A stretch of DNA of 8,360 nt from Oscillospiraceae bacterium (GTDB lineage: Bacteria > Bacillota > Clostridia > Oscillospirales > Ruminococcaceae). The notes beneath the pieces were generated by a model, which was not told the DNA's origin, ran no database searches, and worked only from the letters and a program-made list of their open reading frames with translations. The stretch spans positions 1-8,360 of the forward strand of contig DPBR01000089.1 of NCBI GenBank assembly GCA_003516865.1, written 5' to 3'. The position numbers were made by a program, and so were the translations under genes. Of the stretch, positions 1-4,882 are shown piece by piece (the first letter of the stretch is position 1; every line of letters begins with the position of its first letter).

Positions 1-188
1 TTCGCGCCATCAGCTAAACCCTCGCCGAGGACGTACCCGACAACCGCCGCACCGCTTAAAATCGCGCCGGAAACCTTGTCCGCGTTCTCCTGCGAACCGC
101 CGAAAATCACGATAAGCCCCGCGACAAATCCCGCGATAGACAGCCATAATTTACGGCTCGTCAGCTTTCTCTTCCAATTAATTTTCAC
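1..188 (-). CDS. Holin-like phage membrane protein (partial, runs off left edge)
   Basis: The 62 visible codons start at GTG (plus-strand 186-188) and remain open to the window edge, so the C-terminus is missing. The N-terminus reads VKINWKRKLTSRKLWLSI and is followed by a hydrophobic, glycine/alanine-rich segment (about residues 17-31). A short polar turn (GSQENADK) and a second hydrophobic stretch (about 40-56) come next. The KINWK...R..W basic/aromatic start followed by two membrane segments is typical of small holins of Firmicutes phages (phiLC3-like and related), which form membrane holes that release or activate endolysin. The start is supported by a GAGGTG ribosome site 7 nt upstream. 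It overlaps the end of the preceding gene by 11 bp, suggesting translational coupling. An endolysin gene would be expected further left. The family assignment rests on architecture and context, so holin is likely but not proven. Confidence 0.68.
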   Translation of the reverse strand, partial: MKINWKRKLTSRKLWLSIAGFVAGLIVIFGGSQENADKVSGAILSGAAVVGYVLGEGLADGA

Positions 189-411
189 ATCTTTTCACCT
201 CGCTTTCGATAAACTTTATTCTTTCGTCCTGAACCTCGTTGCGCTTTTCGAGAGCATAAACGCGTTCAATGACTCGGTTGTGCTTGTTCACTTTATCCTC
301 AAGCTGCTGAATACGATAAGCGGTAAGCCGCGATGAAGCCAAAATACCGCCGAAGCTGCCGATAAGCGTGAAAAGCCCCGAAATGATTGCAACGATAATT
401 GCGCTGTCCAT
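178..411 (-). CDS. Small XhlA-like phage membrane protein with C-terminal coiled coil
   Basis: This 77-aa protein has one N-terminal membrane segment (about residues 3-24, MDSAIIVAIISGLFTLIGSF). A charged, heptad-like helix follows (about 30-74) with YRIQQLEDKVNKHNRVIERVYALEK, a pattern seen in XhlA/haemolysin-like accessory proteins next to holins in Firmicutes phages. XhlA-type proteins are thought to associate with the membrane and assist holin/endolysin lysis. The ATG has an excellent AGGAGG site 6 nt upstream (plus-strand about 418-423). The stop overlaps the start of the holin-like gene, making a two-gene lysis-type unit read leftward and divergently from the phosphatase gene. It could belong to a complete prophage, a tailocin or a remnant; no other phage gene is visible. 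Confidence 0.78.
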   Translation of the reverse strand: MDSAIIVAIISGLFTLIGSFGGILASSRLTAYRIQQLEDKVNKHNRVIERVYALEKRNEVQDERIKFIESEVKRCEN

Positions 412-453
412 ATTAATCCTCCTTTCTTTAATTCAGCTTTTTGCTGTAAGTGA

Positions 454-462
454 ATAATAGCA
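454..462 (-). promoter_or_regulatory. Possible extended -10 promoter for the lysis-type genes
   Basis: Read on the minus strand this is TGC-TATTAT, an extended -10 element about 43 nt upstream of the XhlA-like start codon. At the 17-nt distance there is only a run of T residues, so the -35 match is poor. It is the best leftward promoter candidate in the divergent intergenic region, but transcription could also be supplied by other phage signals. Confidence 0.35.
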
Positions 463-483
463 CGCATTTGACTGCAAAAAACT

Positions 484-518
484 GCACATTTTTCATTGAC
501 AATAAAAATAAAATGTGC
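484..518. promoter_or_regulatory. Inverted repeat overlapping the phosphatase promoter (candidate operator)
   Basis: GCACATTTT (484-492) and AAAATGTGC (510-518) are perfect 9-bp inverted arms separated by 17 bp. The left arm ends just upstream of the -35 box and the right arm lies in the spacer up to the -10 box, so a dimeric regulator bound here would cover the promoter. No regulator gene lies next to it in the window, so the operator role is inferred from position and symmetry only. Confidence 0.45.
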
Positions 519-524
519 TATAAT
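496..524 (+). promoter_or_regulatory. Perfect housekeeping sigma promoter of the membrane phosphatase gene
   Basis: TTGACA (496-501), a 17-nt spacer and TATAAT (519-524) match the sigma-A consensus exactly, and TGC immediately before the -10 box adds an extended -10 element. Transcription should start near 531, giving a leader of about 24 nt before the ATG at 555. Confidence 0.9.
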
Positions 525-554
525 TAAGGCAAATGAAAAGATTTGGAGAAAAGA

Positions 555-2981
555 ATGGAAGTATTTTTTAAGCTGCTTACAATCGGCGCTTTTCCGATAG
601 GAATATCGGTTATTTTGTACATACTTGACAAGAGAACGGCATTCGGACGGCTGAATTACAAGGCGAAGCAGGGGATTTTCGGCGTTGTGTTCGGCGCTCT
701 TGCGGTGTTTGCGACGGAATTCGGCGTGGACATCGGCGGAGCGATAATAAACGTCCGCGACAGCGCTCCGATTTGCGCGGGACTTATTTTCGGAGGCCCC
801 GCGGGCATTATTGCGGGAATAATCGGCGGCGTTGAGCGGTGGTTTGCGCCGCTTTGGGGCGGGGGAGAATACACAAGGCTTGCCTGCACGGTTTCGACGA
901 TACTTGCGGGATTTATCGCCGCGGGCTGCCGCAAATTTATGTTCGACAACAAAAAGCCGTCGTGGTTTTACGGGCTTGCAATCAGTATGGTAACGGAAGT
1001 TGTCCATATGCTGATGATATTTGTCACGAATATAACGGACGTTCACGAGGCGTTTTCGTTTGTGGAGTTCTGCTCGATACCGATGATTGCGCTTAACAGC
1101 GTATGCGTGACGCTCACGCTTATCTTCATTTCGCTTCTGAGCGGCAGAAAGAAGCGCGAACGCCATACTCTGAAAAACATAGCGCAGACGTTTCAGCGTT
1201 GGCTTTTTGCGTGTCTGGCAGTGGGATTTCTCTGCACGACCGTATTTTCGTGGGTGGTTCAGACGCAGCTTTCCGAGAGCGACGCGGAAAATCTCATTCG
1301 CCTGAACATCAAAGACGTGGTGCAGGATATCAAGGACGCTTCCGACAAAAACCTGCTTTCGATTGCGCGCGGAATTGCCGCAAAAATCGACGAGGCGGGA
1401 GGAATGAATTCGGACGAACTTGACGCGCTTAGCGAAGAATACGATATCGCGGAGATTGACGTTGTTGATGAAAACGGCATAATCACGGCTTCAACAGTCG
1501 ACAAATTTCTCGGATTTGATATGAGAACGGGCGAGCAGTCGTCGGAATTTCTCGTTTTGCTTGACGGAACGCAGACCGAGCTTGTCCAGAGTTATCAAGC
1601 GACCGCGTCCGACCCGTCGCTTCTGAGAAAATACGCGGGAGTAGCGCTTAAGAGCGGAGGATTTGTGCAGGCGGCATACGACGCAGAGCGTTTTCAGCGG
1701 GATATCGGCGCGCAGGTTGTCGATGTTACGAAAAACCGTCATATCGGTGAAAGCGGGTTTATGATAATCGCGGACGAGGATAAACAAATCGTAAGCAATC
1801 TCCACGACAAGGGAAAGAGCGTGGGCGAAAGCGTGCAGCAACGCTTTGATTTCTCGAAAGCGACGCTCGGAAAGCGCTTTGTAAGCACGGTTTACGGTGT
1901 AAAATGCTATTGCGTCTGCCAGTCCGCCGAGGGATATTATATTCTTGCGGTAATGCCGATTGAGGAGGCTGTTTTCTCGCGGAACGTGTCGGTTTACGTC
2001 ACGGTATTTATGGAGTTCATCATTTTTGGGATTTTGTTCGTGCTGGTTTATATACTCATCAAAAAGCTTGTTGTGGACAATATCGTGAAGATAAACGGTT
2101 CGCTTGCGGAGATTACGGAGGGAAATCTCGACGTTGTGGTTGACGTGCGCTCTAACAGCGAGTTTGCGTCGCTTTCGGACGATATCAATTCGACGGTAGT
2201 GACGCTGAAGCGGTATATAGCCGAGGCTGCGGCGAGGATTGACAAGGAGCTTGAATTTGCACAGTCAATCCAACATTCCGCGCTGCCGAGCGTTTTCCCG
2301 CCATTCCCGAACAGAAAAGATTTCGATATTTACGCGTTTATGGAAACCGCGAAAGAGGTTGGCGGCGATTTTTACGACTTCTATTTTGTCGGGGACGACA
2401 AATTCGCGTTCCTGATAGCGGACGTTTCGGGAAAGGGAATACCCGCCGCGATGTTTATGATGACTGCGAAAACGCTTCTGAAGGGCTTTGCGGAAGCGGG
2501 AAACGCGGTTGACGAGGTGTTTACGCGCACGAACGAGAAGCTTTGCGAGGGCAATGAAGCGATGATGTTCGTAACGGCGTGGATGGGGGTTATCGACCTT
2601 AAAACCGGTCATGTCGAGTTTGCGAACGCGGGACACAATCTTCCGCTTGTCCGCCGGAAAAACGGCGAATTTGAGTATCTGAAGTCGCGTGCGGGGTTTG
2701 TTCTCGCGGGTATGGAGGGCTTGAAGTACCGCAGCAGCGAGCTTCAGCTTGAAGCGGGAGATGAAATTTTCCTGTACACGGACGGCGTAACCGAGGCGAC
2801 AAACGCGAAGGAAGAGCTTTACGGCGAGGAGCGGCTTCTCGGCTTTATGAACACGCTTAAGGATTATACGGCGGACGAGGTTTGCGGCGCTGTGAAAGCG
2901 GACGTAGACGCGTTTGTCGGGGAGGCGCCGCAGTTTGACGATATCACGATGGTTTATTTCAGATACAACGGCGAAAAATAA
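555..2981 (+). CDS. Membrane PP2C-type (SpoIIE/RsbU family) serine phosphatase with LytS-like 5TM and Cache-like sensor domains
   Basis: This 808-aa signalling protein should dephosphorylate a phosphoprotein, typically an STAS anti-sigma-factor antagonist, in response to an external cue. Residues 1-200 form a LytS/YhcK-type five-transmembrane domain with the hallmark NVRDSAP..AGLIFG..AG block. A further TM helix (about 216-234) leads to an extracytoplasmic Cache-like region (about 236-478; HIGESGFMIIADEDK near 396). A final TM helix (about 478-504), a HAMP-like linker and a coiled coil (to about 580) follow. The phosphatase domain carries GGDFYD (603-608), DVSGKG (623-628), YTDGVTEA (around D743) and FDDITM (D795, D796), the usual metal-binding acidic motifs. 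ATG 555 is chosen over the in-frame TTG 543 because GGAG (545-548) sits 6 nt upstream of it. No sigma factor, anti-sigma or STAS partner lies nearby, so the target is unknown. Confidence 0.95.
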   Translation: MEVFFKLLTIGAFPIGISVILYILDKRTAFGRLNYKAKQGIFGVVFGALAVFATEFGVDIGGAIINVRDSAPICAGLIFGGPAGIIAGIIGGVERWFAPLWGGGEYTRLACTVSTILAGFIAAGCRKFMFDNKKPSWFYGLAISMVTEVVHMLMIFVTNITDVHEAFSFVEFCSIPMIALNSVCVTLTLIFISLLSGRKKRERHTLKNIAQTFQRWLFACLAVGFLCTTVFSWVVQTQLSESDAENLIRLNIKDVVQDIKDASDKNLLSIARGIAAKIDEAGGMNSDELDALSEEYDIAEIDVVDENGIITASTVDKFLGFDMRTGEQSSEFLVLLDGTQTELVQSYQATASDPSLLRKYAGVALKSGGFVQAAYDAERFQRDIGAQVVDVTKNRHIGESGFMIIADEDKQIVSNLHDKGKSVGESVQQRFDFSKATLGKRFVSTVYGVKCYCVCQSAEGYYILAVMPIEEAVFSRNVSVYVTVFMEFIIFGILFVLVYILIKKLVVDNIVKINGSLAEITEGNLDVVVDVRSNSEFASLSDDINSTVVTLKRYIAEAAARIDKELEFAQSIQHSALPSVFPPFPNRKDFDIYAFMETAKEVGGDFYDFYFVGDDKFAFLIADVSGKGIPAAMFMMTAKTLLKGFAEAGNAVDEVFTRTNEKLCEGNEAMMFVTAWMGVIDLKTGHVEFANAGHNLPLVRRKNGEFEYLKSRAGFVLAGMEGLKYRSSELQLEAGDEIFLYTDGVTEATNAKEELYGEERLLGFMNTLKDYTADEVCGAVKADVDAFVGEAPQFDDITMVYFRYNGEK

Positions 2982-2984
2982 TGA

Positions 2985-3006
2985 TTCTCACCAGTTTCGG
3001 CGGGTG
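2985..3006 (+). repeat. Left copy of a 22-bp direct repeat flanking the structured element
   Basis: It begins TTCTCACCAGTTTCGG and ends GGGTG, four bases after the phosphatase stop codon. It matches 20 of 22 positions of the copy at 3226-3247 and can form a small CACC/GGTG hairpin. Unlike the right copy it has no T-tract, so it is unlikely to terminate efficiently by itself. Confidence 0.75.
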
Positions 3007-3007
3007 T

Positions 3008-3204
3008 CAGACTGTCGATAAAGGCACATCTGCGTTAGTCAGCGTGTCATCGCTTTGACAGCGGCATCCTTGCCGCTTTTTGGCGATGACACTCGCAACC
3101 TCCTGTTGCCCTTAAGGCAGGCACAAACACGATGTTTGTGGGCAACCCTGCAAAGCCTAGCCAAAACGGCGCTTCCTAGCATCTGTACCTTTCTCGGCAG
3201 TCTG
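3008..3204 (+). ncRNA. Highly structured element, candidate noncoding RNA of unidentified class
   Basis: The ends pair over 21 nt: CAGACTGTCGATAAAGGCACA (3008-3028) against 3184-3204, with 19 of 21 positions paired, counting one G-U. Inside are three parts. The first is a hairpin with outer arms GTGTCATCGC/GCGATGACAC (3044-3053, 3083-3092) and inner arms AGCGGCA/TGCCGCT around TCCT. The second is CACAAACA-CGA-TGTTTGTG (3122-3140) extended by GCAGG/CCTGC (3117-3121, 3147-3151). The third is a smaller hairpin (3153-3174). GTTGCC (3105-3110) can pair with GGCAAC (3141-3146), which crosses the GCAGG/CCTGC helix as an H-type pseudoknot. Orientation is taken as plus because the downstream hairpin has its T-tract on that side. 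A raiA-type RNA or a structured mobile repeat are possible identities. I do not recognise it with certainty, and no dedicated promoter is obvious, so readthrough from the phosphatase gene is possible. Confidence 0.6.
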
Positions 3205-3225
3205 GAAATATACTTTTTCGGCGGC

Positions 3226-3254
3226 TTCTCACCCGTTTCGGAGGGTGAGTTTTG
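3226..3254 (+). terminator. Right copy of the 22-bp repeat forming a hairpin terminator
   Basis: CTCACCC (3228-3234) and GGGTGAG (3243-3249) form a 7-bp GC-rich stem with an 8-nt loop, followed by TTTTG, a modest U-tract. The repeat itself spans 3226-3247 and nearly duplicates 2985-3006. It would end transcripts of the phosphatase gene and of the structured element before the acyltransferase control region. Confidence 0.65.
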
Positions 3255-3311
3255 TTACAAATCGGTTACAAAAAGTTGCACAAATCTTACATAATTTACA
3301 AAATAATTACA
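3255..3311. promoter_or_regulatory. Helically phased array of six TTACA/TTGCA boxes upstream of the acyltransferase operon
   Basis: TTACA occurs at 3255, 3266, 3287, 3296 and 3307, with TTGCA at 3276, giving steps of 11, 10, 11, 9 and 11 bp. The array ends 15 bp before the -35 box. Read on the minus strand, 3254-3270 is TGTAAC-N5-TGTAAC and 3295-3311 is TGTAAT-N5-TGTAAA. Both fit the WalR-type consensus TGTWAH-N5-TGTWAH. Read on the plus strand, the boxes resemble PhoP-type TTWACA direct repeats. Both regulators are OmpR-family and bind tandem half-sites with an 11-bp period, so a response-regulator site is likely while the regulator's identity is open. Confidence 0.55.
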
Positions 3312-3326
3312 GTTTAATTTTTGTGA

Positions 3327-3355
3327 TTGACAATAACTGCCTGTTATGCTATAAT
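3327..3355 (+). promoter_or_regulatory. Perfect housekeeping sigma promoter of the acyltransferase operon
   Basis: TTGACA (3327-3332), 17-nt spacer, TATAAT (3350-3355), with TGC just before the -10 box. Transcription should start near 3362, leaving a leader of about 42 nt. The core shares TTGACAATAA and TGCTATAAT with the promoter at 496-524. Confidence 0.9.
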
Positions 3356-3403
3356 AAAAATATCGATAAAACAGACAAATTGGGGAAAATTGTGGAGTAA
3401 AAC

Positions 3404-4873
3404 ATGGTATTTTCAGATTTATTTTTTCTGTATATTTTTATCCCTGCGGCGGCGATTTGCTATGCGCTCGGAAGGTGCGGCGACCGCGCGCGGCTGAAAT
3501 CGTCGGGAAGGGCGGCGCGTTTTGCGAACAGAAATCTCTGTCCGTATTCAAACGCGGTTCTGATAATATTCTCGCTGTTGTTTTACGCGTGGGGAGAGCC
3601 GATTTACGTTTTTTTGATGATACTGAGCGTTCTGATGAACTATTTTGTGGGGTTGTTCATAGCGCGCGAAAAAACGCGGTCGAAGGCGGCGCTTGTAGTC
3701 GGACTGATACTTAACATCGCGGTAATCGGCGTGTTCAAATACGCGGATTTTCTTATTGAAACGCTGAATTTTACGGGGCTTAATATCCCGCTTCCGAAAA
3801 TCAAGCTTCCTATCGGAATAAGCTTTTTCACATTTCAATCAATATCGTACATAATCGATGTTTATCGCGGCGAGGTTTCGGCGCAGAGAAGCTATTTTTC
3901 GCTGCTTTTGTACATATCGATGTTCCCGCAGCTAATCGCGGGACCGATTGTTCGTTATTCAACAATTTCCGCGGAAATAAACGAGCGCAAAATCTCGTTC
4001 AACGACATTGCCGAAGGCTCGTTCCGCTTTCTCATCGGCTTGGGAAAGAAGGTAATTCTGGCAAATCAGCTTTCCGAGATATCGGGAAAATTCCTTGACG
4101 GAGAGCTTTCGTCGCTGACGACGGGCGGCGCGTGGCTTGGAATAATCGCTTATACGATGCAGATTTACTTCGATTTTTCGGGATATTCCGATATGGCGAT
4201 AGGAATGGGCCGCTGCCTCGGTTTTCACTTCGACGAGAACTTCAAATATCCGTATATTGCGAATACAATCACGGATTTCTGGCGCCGCTGGCACATTTCG
4301 CTCGGAAGCTTTTTCCGCGATTACGTCTACATTCCGCTCGGCGGCAACCGAAAGCATCAGCCGCTCAACCTGCTTATAGTGTGGTTTCTGACGGGACTCT
4401 GGCACGGCGCAAGCTGGAATTTCGTCCTCTGGGGATTATATTTCGGCGCGATAATATTGCTCGAAAAATACACAATTCTGAAGATAAAAGACAAAATTCC
4501 CGCATTTTTCCTGCATATTTACAGCCTGTTTGTAATAATATTCGGCTGGGTAATATTCTATTTCGTTGATTTTTCAAGGCTCGGTGAATTTATACCGATA
4601 CTGTTCGGCGGAGGAAAAGCTGGAGGCTGGAATCTTGTCGTGCAGAACGAACTTACGGGTAATCTCTGGCTGCTAATTGCCGCTGTAATCTGCTGTCTGC
4701 CGATATCGAAGATTTTCCGTTATTTTTACAGCAAATCGGCTCGGAGCGAGGGCGCGTGCGCGGAGGTTGCGCTCACGGGATTAAAGACGATAAGCGCGGT
4801 CGGACTGCTTGTGGTAAGCACGCTGCTGCTTGTGGGAAGCACGACAAATCCGTTCCTTTATCTGAGATTTTAA
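3404..4873 (+). CDS. MBOAT family O-acyltransferase (AlgI/DltB-like)
   Basis: This 489-aa polytopic membrane protein is expected to move acyl groups (often acetyl) across the membrane onto an extracellular polysaccharide or cell-wall polymer. The start MVFSDLFFLYIFIP is the classic AlgI-like N-terminus, and KLPIGISFFTFQSISYIID is the conserved MBOAT core segment. DFWRRWHISL (H297) is followed by RDYVYIPLGGNRK, and GLWHGASWNF contains the invariant membrane-embedded His (H334). Length is normal for the family. The ATG has GGAG (3394-3397) 6 nt upstream. Between the first two TM helices (about residues 24-47) there is a basic loop with two Cys residues that seems longer than in AlgI as I remember it. 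The DHHW gene follows after 9 bp, as in many Clostridia, making an acylation operon. The acceptor polymer is not shown by the window. Confidence 0.95.
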   Translation: MVFSDLFFLYIFIPAAAICYALGRCGDRARLKSSGRAARFANRNLCPYSNAVLIIFSLLFYAWGEPIYVFLMILSVLMNYFVGLFIAREKTRSKAALVVGLILNIAVIGVFKYADFLIETLNFTGLNIPLPKIKLPIGISFFTFQSISYIIDVYRGEVSAQRSYFSLLLYISMFPQLIAGPIVRYSTISAEINERKISFNDIAEGSFRFLIGLGKKVILANQLSEISGKFLDGELSSLTTGGAWLGIIAYTMQIYFDFSGYSDMAIGMGRCLGFHFDENFKYPYIANTITDFWRRWHISLGSFFRDYVYIPLGGNRKHQPLNLLIVWFLTGLWHGASWNFVLWGLYFGAIILLEKYTILKIKDKIPAFFLHIYSLFVIIFGWVIFYFVDFSRLGEFIPILFGGGKAGGWNLVVQNELTGNLWLLIAAVICCLPISKIFRYFYSKSARSEGACAEVALTGLKTISAVGLLVVSTLLLVGSTTNPFLYLRF

Positions 4874-4882
4874 GGAGAAGCT

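Noticed and set aside
471..487. Short direct repeat ACTGCA...ACTGCA near the divergent promoters
   Set aside because: Two 6-bp copies around an A-tract are too short to separate from chance. Only the neighbouring 9-bp dyad was kept.
543..554. TTG at 543 as start of the phosphatase
   Set aside because: It would place the GGAG site inside the gene and leave no suitable ribosome site upstream; ATG 555 has GGAG at ideal spacing.
288..1166. 292-codon minus-strand open frame opposite the phosphatase 5TM region
   Set aside because: The composition is Arg/His/Lys-rich without domains, typical of a shadow frame. It also conflicts with both the phosphatase gene and the promoter region.
3060..3081. 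Stand-alone intrinsic terminator AGCGGCA-TCCT-TGCCGCT followed by TTTT
   Set aside because: The hairpin and T-run could terminate transcription, but they are nested inside the outer GTGTCATCGC/GCGATGACAC stem and the T-run is only four to five bases. It is better treated as an inner helix of the element.
3055..3294. 79-codon open frame inside the structured intergenic element
   Set aside because: It has no ribosome binding site, its start lies in a hairpin, and it runs through the paired arms, the terminator and the TTACA boxes. The nucleotide structure explains this sequence better than coding.
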